This document shows, in pieces, positions 23,984 through 32,651 of a DNA stretch of 41,233 nt (positions are counted from its first letter, which is position 1; every line of letters begins with the position of its first letter). The position numbers and the translations under genes are program-made. The notes beneath the pieces were generated by a model. It ran no database searches and was not told the DNA's origin. It saw nothing but the letters and a program-made list of their open reading frames with translations. This DNA is from Bacteroidales bacterium (GTDB taxonomy: Bacteria > Bacteroidota > Bacteroidia > Bacteroidales > F082), in the NCBI GenBank assembly GCA_016290215.1, contig JAEETH010000027.1, forward strand, positions 1 to 41,233. Direction: 5' to 3'.

Positions 23984-26110
23984 TTAGAAGATATCGGTTC
24001 TGTTGTCCTTGATATTGGCTTGCTTTCTCAGGGCATTGTAGATGCCATTACCCACCACCTTATTGGTGAACTGGCTGGTCTTTTCCCTGATGATGTCAGC
24101 ATAGTCATTAGGTGTAGCGGGTTGGGCAATCTTCACATTCTTGATGATGAATGCACTTGAGTTGCCGGCGATGGGACCCACTTCCTCACCTTCCTTCATG
24201 CCGAGGATGGTGCCAATAATGTCGGCCTCAACACCAAAGTTGCCAAGTACACGTGAATCGAGAGTGACATCCGAAACCGTGGTCGACTCAGCACCCAATT
24301 CGTTGACCATTCTGTTCACATCGCTACCGCAAGCCTTCATCTTTTCAACGGCCATCTCACCCTTCTTCTTATTGATGATTTGATACTTGGCTTGATCGGC
24401 GACAATGCTCAAAGGAGCAAAACCTTCTTTGACGATGCCCGTCAAAGCAGCCACGACAAACATGTTGTCGTCTTCGAAGATCTTTTCGGAAATATCGCCT
24501 TCTTTTCTATTCTTATCGAAAGCCCAACGAACGATTTCACGCGGGTTGTCGATACCAGCAATTTGCGTGGTCGACTTGCTCATTCTCGGCATCGTGCGCT
24601 TGGTGAGACCTTGCTCTTCGATGGTTTGGTTGAACTTGTCGTAGGTTCTGTTTTCGATGACGAACTTGTTAGCTTCGGCAAAGATGGCCTTGTAAGTCTT
24701 ATTGCTGGGGGTGATTTCGTGCTTCAAGTAAGCCAAACGAGCTTTGGGTTGGGGTTCGGTCTTTCCGGTAATCTTAATGACATGGAAACCGAAGGGGGTC
24801 TTCACCACATCCATGGCACCAACGGGATTGTTGACCACAAACTCGTTGAAATCGGGCACCATCTGGCCATCGGTGAACCAATCCAAGTCACCACCCTTTT
24901 CCTTGCCGGAGGGGTCTTCGGTGAATTGATTGGCTAATTCAGCAAACAACTCTTCGTTCTTAGGATTGCTCTTCAGCACGTTCAGCAGGCTGTCGGCCTT
25001 GGCCTTGGCTTGTTCTTCGGTAAGCTTGGATTCGCTTCTGAAAGCGCCTTCATAACCAATCAGGATATGGCTGGCCTTCAGTGAGTCGGGACGGCTTTGT
25101 TGGTCAACGATGCGGACCAGGTTGAAAGCTTCACCATCCTCGTATGGGCCATACACGAAACCGACGCCGTTGCCTTCTTCGAAGATAGCCTTTTCGATGG
25201 CTTGAGGCACGTCCTTCTGACCTACCCAAGTGCTGTCGTAACGTTGGTCGGAGTTGGCGTTGACAAAGCTGATCACATTTTCAGTATTGACAAATTCTTC
25301 TCTCATGCCAGCCACATGCTTCAAAGCGTCCTCACGGTCTTCCTGCGACGGCTTAATGTCGAAAACGACATACTCAATGTCGCGTCTTTCGTCCGTTTCG
25401 TAACGGTACTTGTTTTCTTCATAGAAAGCCTTGTTGTCGGCATCGGTGACGACCACAGTCGAATCGGGGATGCTGGCATAACGCAGCACGATGACATCGG
25501 CGGAAGCCTTCGCATTCTTGTTCTGGTAGTATTTCTCAGCCAAAGCGGTGGGAAGGAAATAGGAAGCCTTCACCAAGTTGTTGAACTTGTTTTCCAAGCG
25601 GTCTTTCTTCATGCCTTTTTCGAACTCGAGCCAACGGTCGTAATATTGGGGCGGAAGTTGGTCGAGATTCTGGAGATAATCCAAAGCACCCTCTTTGTTG
25701 AAGGTACCATCGGGATTGCTGAAGCTCTGTACCATCCACTGATGCGGGTGGTCGCCCGTCATCTGGTCGTAAAGTTCCTCAGCGGTGATGCCCACGCCAG
25801 CGGCATCGTATTCCTTGGTCATGAGGTTGTCCTTGATCATTTCTTCCAACGTGCTGTTGTAGATGTTGTAAGTTTCAGCGGAAGAAAGGTTGTTGTTGTT
25901 GCTTTGTGCCTTTCTGTTCTCAAGGTTCTTGTCCTTGAGCTGCTCAAAGTCCCTCACGGAAATCTCGTCTCCATCGACAACCGCGACCTTAGGGCCTGTG
26001 TTTCTTCCCTGACTTTGGAAAAGGTCTTGTAAGACAAACGCTAACAATGCAATACCGATAATTGCGATCAACAATCCGGAATGTCTTCTGATTTTTTCAA
26101 TTGCTGCCAT
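23984..26110 (-). CDS. ppiD: PpiD-like membrane-anchored peptidyl-prolyl cis-trans isomerase
   Basis: A 708-residue periplasmic folding factor anchored by one N-terminal transmembrane helix (about residues 12-30) after a short basic cytoplasmic start. A SurA_N-like chaperone region follows. The parvulin domain lies around residues 340-450, with KASHILIGY, the ELANQFTEDPSGKEKGGDLDWFTDGQMVPDF motif and TPFGFHVIKITG. A second, degenerate PPIase-like region probably occupies the C-terminal third. It assists outer-membrane and secreted protein folding. It is the last gene of the envelope run OMP-TPR-LptC-CNNM-PpiD, 154 bases after the CNNM gene and with its own TAAATTTG element, so it can be expressed independently. 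Confidence 0.92.
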   Translation of the reverse strand: MAAIEKIRRHSGLLIAIIGIALLAFVLQDLFQSQGRNTGPKVAVVDGDEISVRDFEQLKDKNLENRKAQSNNNNLSSAETYNIYNSTLEEMIKDNLMTKEYDAAGVGITAEELYDQMTGDHPHQWMVQSFSNPDGTFNKEGALDYLQNLDQLPPQYYDRWLEFEKGMKKDRLENKFNNLVKASYFLPTALAEKYYQNKNAKASADVIVLRYASIPDSTVVVTDADNKAFYEENKYRYETDERRDIEYVVFDIKPSQEDREDALKHVAGMREEFVNTENVISFVNANSDQRYDSTWVGQKDVPQAIEKAIFEEGNGVGFVYGPYEDGEAFNLVRIVDQQSRPDSLKASHILIGYEGAFRSESKLTEEQAKAKADSLLNVLKSNPKNEELFAELANQFTEDPSGKEKGGDLDWFTDGQMVPDFNEFVVNNPVGAMDVVKTPFGFHVIKITGKTEPQPKARLAYLKHEITPSNKTYKAIFAEANKFVIENRTYDKFNQTIEEQGLTKRTMPRMSKSTTQIAGIDNPREIVRWAFDKNRKEGDISEKIFEDDNMFVVAALTGIVKEGFAPLSIVADQAKYQIINKKKGEMAVEKMKACGSDVNRMVNELGAESTTVSDVTLDSRVLGNFGVEADIIGTILGMKEGEEVGPIAGNSSAFIIKNVKIAQPATPNDYADIIREKTSQFTNKVVGNGIYNALRKQANIKDNRTDIF

Positions 26111-26161
26111 AACTTAAATTTCTCTATTTTTTAAACTATTTAAACTTCAATTTTGAGCGTG

Positions 26162-26169
26162 CAAATTTA
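26162..26169 (-). promoter_or_regulatory. -7 element (TAAATTTG) for ppiD
   Basis: The minus strand reads TAAATTTG 51 bases before the ppiD ATG, matching TAnnTTTG. It lies in the 154-bp gap after the CNNM gene. Confidence 0.4.
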
Positions 26170-26264
26170 GTAAAGATTTCAACGCGTGGGATTAAATGTT
26201 TGATTTTTATTTTTCAAAAAAAGGCAATACGCCCTTTTTATTCCAATAACAAGCTTGTAATCAA

Positions 26265-27551
26265 TTATTTATCACTAACTTTCAACTCCACTTCGTCCAA
26301 TTTCATGTTGGATGCCTTCAGTATTTTCACCCGATATTTGCCGATGGTAAGCTCTTCGCCTTGCTCTGGAATGCTCTCGCAGTAGTGGAGAATCATGCCC
26401 GCCAAGGTCTCGTAATCGTCACTTGTGGGCAAATCGAACTTGTATGTATCGTTCAGATAGTCAATCTCTAAGCGTGCCGAGAAGACATAGGTGTTGTCGT
26501 CGATAACACGCTCCACTTCCTCTTCCACATCGTATTCGTCGTCGATTTCACCAAAAATCTCTTCCACCACGTCCTCCATAGTGACAATACCTGCCGTACC
26601 ACCAAACTCGTCGACGACGGCGGCCACGCCTTGCCGTTTCTGAATGAAATGTTTCAGAAGACGGTCAGCAGTATACGTCTCGGGGAAGAAGTCGATGGTG
26701 CGAACCAAGTCCTCCATGGTCACATCAAGATGCTCGGCAATGGCACGCACTACATCGTTGAGATGGACATACCCCACAATATCGTCGATGCTTTCCCCTA
26801 TCACGATGAGTTTGGAATGCTTGGTTTCCTCGAAACGGGCTTTCACAACGTCTATAGAGTCGGTAATCTTCACTGATTCAATCTCGTTGCGCGGTCCCAT
26901 GCACTCGCGGAGCTTCACCGAACGAAACTCCATCACGTTTTGGAAGAGTTGGATTTCCTGCTGCATGTCTTCGTCGGCCTCCTGGGTATCGGCATATTCG
27001 GCGATGTAGTCGTTCAAGTCGACCGTGCTGAACTTGTATTCCTCCCGGTCCACCTTCAATCGCAACACATAGCGGATGATGAACTCTGAAATGCCCGTGT
27101 AGATGAGAATCAACGGGTAGAGCAGGCAATAGCAGAGGAATGTCGGGAAGGCAAAAAACGACAGGATGGCATTGGGATTAATGCGAAACAGCATCTTGGG
27201 CAGAAACTCGCCCGCCAACAGCACTAACAAGGTGGCAAGGACGGTCTTCACCAACAGCACCATGAAGTCGTTGTCGAGCGAAATGGCTTGCAGCCATTGA
27301 TGGACAGGCACGTCCAAGAGTTGCGACATGCTCATGCCATAGATGATGAGCGCAATGTTGTTGCCCAACAGCAGCGAGGTGATGAATCGCGACTGGTTCC
27401 TGTAGAACAGGCTAATGATTTTTGCGGAAAAGGTGTTTTTCGTCAACTCCACTTCCAATTGCAGGCGGTTGATGCTGTTGAAAGCAATCTCCAAACCCGA
27501 GCAGAGGGCCGAGAAAAACAAGGTAATCGCTACGATAATCCAACTGTCCAT
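26265..27551 (-). CDS. CNNM/CorC-HlyC family membrane protein (DUF21 + CBS + CorC domain)
   Basis: A 428-residue protein with the three-part CNNM/CorC layout: an N-terminal DUF21 membrane domain with about four helices (residues 1-180), a tandem CBS pair (about 200-320, with EIESVKITDSIDVVKARF and the MEDVVEEIFGEIDDEY end), and a C-terminal CorC_HlyC domain (about 340-425). Family members are implicated in magnesium or other divalent cation export, and Bacteroidota relatives include GldE. The older label hemolysin should not be taken literally. It starts three bases after the lptC stop and is therefore co-transcribed with lptC and the TPR gene. Confidence 0.93.
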   Translation of the reverse strand: MDSWIIVAITLFFSALCSGLEIAFNSINRLQLEVELTKNTFSAKIISLFYRNQSRFITSLLLGNNIALIIYGMSMSQLLDVPVHQWLQAISLDNDFMVLLVKTVLATLLVLLAGEFLPKMLFRINPNAILSFFAFPTFLCYCLLYPLILIYTGISEFIIRYVLRLKVDREEYKFSTVDLNDYIAEYADTQEADEDMQQEIQLFQNVMEFRSVKLRECMGPRNEIESVKITDSIDVVKARFEETKHSKLIVIGESIDDIVGYVHLNDVVRAIAEHLDVTMEDLVRTIDFFPETYTADRLLKHFIQKRQGVAAVVDEFGGTAGIVTMEDVVEEIFGEIDDEYDVEEEVERVIDDNTYVFSARLEIDYLNDTYKFDLPTSDDYETLAGMILHYCESIPEQGEELTIGKYRVKILKASNMKLDEVELKVSDK

Positions 27552-27554
27552 GGC

Positions 27555-28115
27555 CTATTCCTCATCGTTGATGTCGAGCAATGCGCTGCCCGAATACATG
27601 GTATATTCCGAGAAATCCTCGCGTGCCACCAAACTGTCGGCCTCGATTTGCTTGTCGGGCGTGACAATCTTTACATGCGAGTGGGTATAGATCATCTTAT
27701 AATCCTGATACCAGAAGAGTTTGTCAGAGTACATGATTTCGTCGCTGCCGAAATTCTGCACGACGACATTTCCTTGGGCTTCAATCAAGCGGCTTTTGCC
27801 GAAACTCTTGCCGTAGTCGGCATGAAGCTCGGAGGTCAGGGTCTGATGGTCGTACATGTAAACGTCGAAACCGAGCGGGAACTCCATGATGTCGGCCCCA
27901 GTCTCCATGCGCACCATGCGGGGGGTGTGGAGTTCGAGGGTGACGAAGCCCGAGTCACTGCGATAGAAAACCACGCTATCGGCAATGATGCCCGACAGCG
28001 TGTCGTCCGACCCCATCTCCATCACCACGGCATCGGGGTTTGAACACGAAAACAACATCACAGCCACGAAGGCTGTGATGTTGAGTGTGAGTCCTATTTT
28101 CAGTAGGCGTTTCAA
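27555..28115 (-). CDS. lptC: LptC, lipopolysaccharide-export periplasmic protein
   Basis: A 186-residue member of the LptC family, which links the inner-membrane LptBFG transporter to LptA in carrying LPS to the cell surface. The N-terminus KRLLKIG followed by a hydrophobic stretch and FSC (Cys24) looks like a lipoprotein signal rather than the single transmembrane anchor of E. coli LptC. The body shows beta-jellyroll repeats such as ADSVVFYRSDSG, DIMEFPLGFDVYMYD and QGNVVVQNFGSDEIMYSDKLFW. The start is a TTG placed directly after the TAA of the upstream TPR gene, in the same frame, so no upstream start exists and translation is probably by coupling. The CNNM gene follows after three bases. 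Confidence 0.9.
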   Translation of the reverse strand: MKRLLKIGLTLNITAFVAVMLFSCSNPDAVVMEMGSDDTLSGIIADSVVFYRSDSGFVTLELHTPRMVRMETGADIMEFPLGFDVYMYDHQTLTSELHADYGKSFGKSRLIEAQGNVVVQNFGSDEIMYSDKLFWYQDYKMIYTHSHVKIVTPDKQIEADSLVAREDFSEYTMYSGSALLDINDEE

Positions 28116-29567
28116 TTATTTCTTTGCTCTGATGGTCGTCGTTTCGCCGATCCAGCCACCCACTTGGAAGCTTTGTCCTTCGTTGTAGTCGTTGAAGAAG
28201 ATGGTCTCCATCGACGGGAAGGCGGCAGTGTAGGCACGAATCAAACCATTGGCTTTTTCGGAGCAGGACGGGTCGACGGCCTTGGCCTTGTTGCACTTGT
28301 CGACGGCAGCCCAGAACACAGCCTTGCTTTCGATTTCACCGCTGAACTGCTTGGCACTCTCGGCGTAAAGCATACCGATGAGGAGGTAAGGCTCGCCGTT
28401 GGTCGGGTCGACCTGTGCGGCTCTTCTGAAGATGTCGCGAGCGCGGCTCAAGTTGCCCATGTTCTGGTAGCACATGCCCAAGTTACGGTAGGCACGATAC
28501 TTACGGTCGTTGTTCTCGGTCTTCGTGGCTTGATCGAAGAAGGTGGCGGCATCGCTCCACTTCTTATCCTTGAAGAACTTGATACCCAAGCTGTAGGAAG
28601 CCTCGGGGCTGGGTTCCAGCTCGTTCAGCTTGACGGCAGCGTCGAGGAAGAGCTTCGAGTCGGTGCAGTCCTTCTTATCTAGGATGGTGGTGATGCGCTT
28701 GAGGAGCACCACGTCGTCGGGAGTCTCGGCCATCTTGGCGGTAAACACCTTGATCAGGTCGTCGCAAGAGGCGTAGGGCTGGAACAAGTTGTCGAGGTTG
28801 CTCTTCACACCTTTATTAATATTGATGGTCTTCTCATTCTTTTCGATCTGCTTGTCGAAACCTGCCACAGCTTCGGTATCGCCAGCGGCCTCAGCATCTT
28901 CCTTGGCTTGCACGAGCTCGGTTTCGGTCTCAGCCAAGACACTGATGTTGTTATCGACCACTTCGGAAAGTTCCTGATACACGTTGATGATGGTCATCTT
29001 CTCGGCTTTGTTGTTGTTCACCATGTCGATGGTGGCCTTGAAGTAAGCATCGATGTAGGCGCCCTGCAGTTGCGAGGCATCCAAGGCGACGGCATCTTTC
29101 AGCACGTTGTAGGCTTCTTCATAACGGTTCTTGTTATAAGTGTAGATGAGGAGGCCTTTTCTACCCATGATGCTGGCCACTTGCGACTTGCCCGTCTTCG
29201 GGTCGACGGAGAAATACTGGGCACGGGCGTCCATCAACATGTTCAGCGTGTCGATGTAGGCATCCTTCTGGGCAGGATTGGTGCGGATGAAGTACTCCAT
29301 GATCTTTTCACCGTTGGTGTAGGTGTACTGGCTGGCGCGAGGGCAGTTGAGGAACACCTGTCTCCAAGCGGTCACCATCTCAGCACTGATGGACTCGGGG
29401 GCAAACTTGGCGGCCTCCCATTGCTTGAAGTACTCGCGATAGGTGGACAGGTTGGTTACGCATGCCACGCTGTCGGCTCCATACTTCGATTCCTTTGCCT
29501 CTTGGGCTGAAACGCTCATTGCCATTCCGATCATGACGGCAATCAACACAAATCTTTTAGTTTTCAT
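28116..29567 (-). CDS. Exported TPR-repeat protein
   Basis: A 483-residue periplasmic protein. The signal peptide ends VSA-Q around residue 21. Two regions of helical repeats are visible: one about 60-190, and clear tetratricopeptide repeats at about 330-450, with YSLGIKFFKDKKWSDAATFFDQA and YRNLGMCYQNMGNLSRARDIFRRAAQVDP. Between them is a Glu/Lys-rich coiled-coil stretch (about 205-265). Proteins of this type sit next to lptC in many Bacteroidota genomes, but their function is not known to me; a scaffolding role in outer-membrane or LPS assembly is an inference from the neighbourhood. The stop codon abuts the lptC start. Confidence 0.87.
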   Translation of the reverse strand: MKTKRFVLIAVMIGMAMSVSAQEAKESKYGADSVACVTNLSTYREYFKQWEAAKFAPESISAEMVTAWRQVFLNCPRASQYTYTNGEKIMEYFIRTNPAQKDAYIDTLNMLMDARAQYFSVDPKTGKSQVASIMGRKGLLIYTYNKNRYEEAYNVLKDAVALDASQLQGAYIDAYFKATIDMVNNNKAEKMTIINVYQELSEVVDNNISVLAETETELVQAKEDAEAAGDTEAVAGFDKQIEKNEKTININKGVKSNLDNLFQPYASCDDLIKVFTAKMAETPDDVVLLKRITTILDKKDCTDSKLFLDAAVKLNELEPSPEASYSLGIKFFKDKKWSDAATFFDQATKTENNDRKYRAYRNLGMCYQNMGNLSRARDIFRRAAQVDPTNGEPYLLIGMLYAESAKQFSGEIESKAVFWAAVDKCNKAKAVDPSCSEKANGLIRAYTAAFPSMETIFFNDYNEGQSFQVGGWIGETTTIRAKK

Positions 29568-29642
29568 CTCTCTCTTATTTTAATGGTTTAACTTGTTTAC
29601 GCTTTCTTCAAATATCGTTCCAAAATGAATTCGGGCATGAAA

Positions 29643-30950
29643 TCATCTGTATTTTCTTTTCATGAACCAATGCTCAAACACGGCAACGCCCACGTTCAGC
29701 TTGGCATATTGCTCTTGTATCAGCCCACCTTCGCGCGTACCGTATTGTCCGACTTCCAAAGCCAACTCCATCTTCGACAGACTTTTAGGCAAGGGGAACG
29801 ACATACCTATCGTCGCACCCACCTTATTAATACTATGTTCCTTGCCATCGTTGCCCAAAAGCGAAATCATGCCATGCTCATAGAAGCCGCCAAAACGATA
29901 CGACATCTTCCTGAAATAACTCGAAATGGAGGAATGGGAAGGGGTAAACTCGAATCCCGCCGACACGCTCCAAGAATCCTGCAAGGCATCGGTGACACCC
30001 TCACGGGAAAAACGCGACCACTGGTTCCAGTTGAAATCGGCACCAAGGGTCCAACGATCGTTCTTCTGCAAGGCCACGCCAAAGCCGAAGCCTTGATACA
30101 TGTGCGTCTTGGTCGTCGAAGTCACGTTGACCAAGGTATCGATCACATATTCAATATCTGTGTCCTGGGTAGTCTCGATGGAACGGATGAACAGGGTTTG
30201 CTTGCCACGCAACGCGACGGGTTGTGTATAGGTAAGGCCGAGGCTCAGGCTCAAGTCGTTACCTAAACTGGTGTCGAACAGCAGGCCGTAGTCGAACATG
30301 AAGGAACTCACCATGAGGTCGAGATTGCGACGTGTGCCAATCATATACACTGAATCGGGGAAATAAAGTGTGGTCTCGGTTTTAGTGTTGCCAAACACAT
30401 AATAGGCGTTGGCCCCGAGCGCAAAATGTTTGCCCAACTTGAACGCAGTGCCTATGTAAGCTTCATTGAGGCCACCCGTGCCTTTGAAGCGCGTGGCGTA
30501 GTTACCGACATCGGGTTTGTTGTTGTTCACCACCATCGTATAGCCCGCTGTGCTATAAGGCTGTGCACCTAAGGCCAACTTCCACCACGAGGTGAGGCCA
30601 AAAGCCATGGCGATATGGTCGAACGAGGCATTGGCTGATTGTTCGGAGAGGGATGAGGTCCTGAAGTTCGAAGTCTTGAAGTAGAGGCCTGCATCGAAGA
30701 GGAATGCCAACGAGTCGATTTTGGCGTATGAAGCCGGATTCTCGGCATTAATCCCGATGCCAAACATGGCGTAAGAGGTGCCACCCATGCCTTTCTGCCT
30801 GACATTCATGGCCTTGTCTCTCACCTGCCCCACACCAAACAAGGAATATGGCGAATCCACGTCGGCTTGAGCCATGACATCCGTCCCAATCCAAGCGAAT
30901 AACGTAGCTATCAAAATGCTTTTCAAGAAAGTAGTTCTCATAAAACTCAT
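29643..30950 (-). CDS. Outer-membrane beta-barrel protein (FadL/PorV-like fold)
   Basis: A 435-residue outer-membrane protein. The signal peptide ends VMA-Q, and an ATG three codons in (30941) is an alternative start. The mature part begins DSPYSLFGVGQV and shows the GMGGTSYAMFGIGINAENPAS motif seen near the N-terminus of FadL-like and PorV-like barrels. About fourteen amphipathic aromatic strands follow, up to the terminal EHWFMKRKYR. It is first in the envelope run and lies 75 bases upstream of the TPR gene. Its cargo is unknown. The leader carries a very strong GC hairpin (30978-31019) between the probable -7 element and the start codon. Confidence 0.82.
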   Translation of the reverse strand: MSFMRTTFLKSILIATLFAWIGTDVMAQADVDSPYSLFGVGQVRDKAMNVRQKGMGGTSYAMFGIGINAENPASYAKIDSLAFLFDAGLYFKTSNFRTSSLSEQSANASFDHIAMAFGLTSWWKLALGAQPYSTAGYTMVVNNNKPDVGNYATRFKGTGGLNEAYIGTAFKLGKHFALGANAYYVFGNTKTETTLYFPDSVYMIGTRRNLDLMVSSFMFDYGLLFDTSLGNDLSLSLGLTYTQPVALRGKQTLFIRSIETTQDTDIEYVIDTLVNVTSTTKTHMYQGFGFGVALQKNDRWTLGADFNWNQWSRFSREGVTDALQDSWSVSAGFEFTPSHSSISSYFRKMSYRFGGFYEHGMISLLGNDGKEHSINKVGATIGMSFPLPKSLSKMELALEVGQYGTREGGLIQEQYAKLNVGVAVFEHWFMKRKYR

Positions 30951-30977
30951 AAAACAATAGTTTTAAGTAGGGCTCTT

Positions 30978-31019
30978 TAACCCCCCTTGCCCCCCTAAAG
31001 GGGGGATGGGTGGGGGTTA
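30978..31019. repeat. Strong GC-rich nested palindrome in the OMP leader
   Basis: CCCCCC-TAAA-GGGGGG (30990-31005) is nested in TAACCCCC (30978-30985) and GGGGGTTA (31012-31019). It lies between the OMP start codon and its probable -7 element, so it would be transcribed as a stable hairpin with two runs of six G. Confidence 0.65.
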
Positions 31020-31026
31020 GAGCGTG

Positions 31027-31034
31027 CAAATATC
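31027..31034 (-). promoter_or_regulatory. Probable -7 element (GATATTTG) for the OMP gene
   Basis: The minus strand reads GATATTTG, one mismatch from TAnnTTTG, about 77 bases before the OMP ATG and upstream of the GC hairpin. Confidence 0.35.
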
Positions 31035-31158
31035 CGATTTTTTAACTCCATAGGCAAATTTTTATTGCCTAAAATCCCAACCAAATTATGCAATAATCTG
31101 ATTTTCAATATAAAATAATTTCTTCGGCAAAAAAAATGTTCATTTTGATGATTTTTTG

Positions 31159-31188
31159 TTGCCATAAACGAAAAAAGTTGTAATTTTG
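31159..31188 (+). promoter_or_regulatory. Promoter for tRNA-Phe
   Basis: TTG (31159-31161), 19 bases, then TAATTTTG (31181-31188), 26 bases before the mature tRNA. This is close to the full Bacteroidota consensus. Confidence 0.6.
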
Positions 31189-31214
31189 CAGCGCAAATCG
31201 AAAGATTCAACGGA

Positions 31215-31287
<73 letters not shown>

Positions 31288-31296
31288 CCCAAATCG

Positions 31297-31328
31297 TAGA
31301 GACGCATTGAATGCGTCTCTATTTTTTT
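31297..31328 (+). terminator. Terminator after tRNA-Phe
   Basis: TAGAGACGCAT (31297-31307), loop TGA, ATGCGTCTCTA (31311-31321) and seven T residues. The stem is perfect. Confidence 0.88.
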
Positions 31329-31336
31329 GTTTATGC

Positions 31337-31452
31337 CTGTAGGGCTGCCGCACCGTCCTTCGACAAGCTCAGGAACCGTGGCAGCCACACCGCACGAAAG
31401 CGGCTGCCGTAATACGACAGCCCTACATCAACCGTAATACGACAGCCCTACA
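31337..31452. repeat. Composite interspersed-repeat cluster
   Basis: No gene is seen here. TGTAGGGCTG (31338-31347) is the inverted form of CAGCCCTACA, which occurs twice at the end of a perfect 21-bp direct repeat (31407-31427 and 31432-31452, beginning CCGTAATACG). Inside lies CCTTCGACAAGCTCAGG (31357-31373), a REP-like palindrome that recurs with two changed bases in the lnt coding sequence. An inverted GGCTGCCG/GGCAGCC pair is also present. Confidence 0.6.
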
Positions 31453-31471
31453 ATGGCCAACGGCACAACAC

Positions 31472-31507
31472 AAAAAAAGCACCTCCCGAGGGGAGATGCT
31501 TTTTTTT
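31472..31507. terminator. Terminator after the fimbrillin-like gene
   Basis: AAAAAAAGCA-C-CTCCC and GGGAG-A-TGCTTTTTTT form a hairpin with one mismatch and flanking A/T tracts, 22 bases beyond the stop of the minus-strand lipoprotein gene. It can act in both directions. Confidence 0.8.
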
Positions 31508-31528
31508 GATTTCAAATAATCCCGTAGA

Positions 31529-32599
31529 TTAGTTGAGTCTGATACCCAAAACTGTGCCAGGCAGAACGGTGAAATATCTCGGGAACATAGCAATATTAGT
31601 ACCTGGGACATAGTGGCCAGTCTGAGCCGGATCAAAGCCCCATTCCTGTGCTTCAGGATCGCATCTTCTGAAGACTTCTTGGGTACCATCAGTATACTTC
31701 ACAGTCACCACAAAACCGTTGCCCAAGCTACCAGGACGCAGTGTGACGTAGAAGTCGGTGTAATTGTCAGGATTCAACTGAACGCCACCGCACTGCAACT
31801 TCACGGTCTTGCCAGTAGGCACACTGTTATAATGCAGACCATCCCCATCAGTATAGAGATACGGAAGCAACTGTGCGTTGACTTCATCATATGTATAGGT
31901 AGCATCATGCATCATATTCACAAGTCGATTCAACTTAACAGAATTAACGGCAGGAAGGTCGATAGTGATTTTACCAGTGAGATTGAAAGACTTATCAGTG
32001 ATGGAAATCGATTCCACAGCCTTAGTGCCCTTCAGTTTCAGTCTCACGAAACCGAAGATATGGGCAAAGGTGAAGGATTCCTCAGGAGCAAAGCCATTGA
32101 TAGCCAACACGCAAGATGTCGGATCCATTGTACTTGTATTGTAATTCTGTATAGAATCCACAGTAAAGGTCTGGCTATTACGAGGACCAATTCCATTCTG
32201 ATATTGGTCATTATCATCGTTCAAAACCTTTTCGGCAGGATAGAAAGCAAAATATCCTGGTGCACCTTCTTCAACATCGCCCAAAGGAAGACCACTGAAG
32301 TGTGCTACAGAAGTACCAGCGCCATCGTAGAGGGTATAAACTTGACGAACGGACTTAGTGTAATCATCCTTCAGATTATAGTACATAACCTGATCGTTTC
32401 TGCTCCACAATGTGGAATTACCAAGGTCAGAATATTCAATATAAACTCTTTCGCCATCAACGGATGTTTCTTCCAGTGTAGGCAAACCCAACTTAATCGA
32501 CGACGTGTTGTCGGTGTTGTTCTTTTTGCAGGATGAGCCAACGAATGCCAAAGCACCCACTAAGCAAGCCATCCCAATCATTTTAATAGTTTTCTTCAT
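31529..32599 (-). CDS. Fimbrillin-like (FimA/Mfa-type) surface lipoprotein
   Basis: A 356-residue lipoprotein with lipobox GSSC (Cys24) followed by a Lys/Asn/Thr-rich spacer. The body has features of the Bacteroidota fimbrillin/Mfa-like group: LWSRNDQVMYYNL near residue 67, a GYFAFYPAEKV strand (about 118), the FTFAHIFGFVRLKLKG segment that marks the middle of the first domain (about 185), and a beta-rich C-terminal half ending in the strand TVLPGTVLGIRLN. Such proteins form pili or coat the cell surface. No usher, anchor or tip-protein genes are adjacent, so it may be a stand-alone surface protein. It lies 52 bases downstream of a 49-codon ORF on the same strand and shares its probable promoter. 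The assignment rests on pattern recognition. Confidence 0.65.
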   Translation of the reverse strand: MKKTIKMIGMACLVGALAFVGSSCKKNNTDNTSSIKLGLPTLEETSVDGERVYIEYSDLGNSTLWSRNDQVMYYNLKDDYTKSVRQVYTLYDGAGTSVAHFSGLPLGDVEEGAPGYFAFYPAEKVLNDDNDQYQNGIGPRNSQTFTVDSIQNYNTSTMDPTSCVLAINGFAPEESFTFAHIFGFVRLKLKGTKAVESISITDKSFNLTGKITIDLPAVNSVKLNRLVNMMHDATYTYDEVNAQLLPYLYTDGDGLHYNSVPTGKTVKLQCGGVQLNPDNYTDFYVTLRPGSLGNGFVVTVKYTDGTQEVFRRCDPEAQEWGFDPAQTGHYVPGTNIAMFPRYFTVLPGTVLGIRLN

Positions 32600-32651
32600 T
32601 GCTCTTAAATTTTTAATAGTACTATTTTTTTCTCGCTAAAGCAACATTGGA

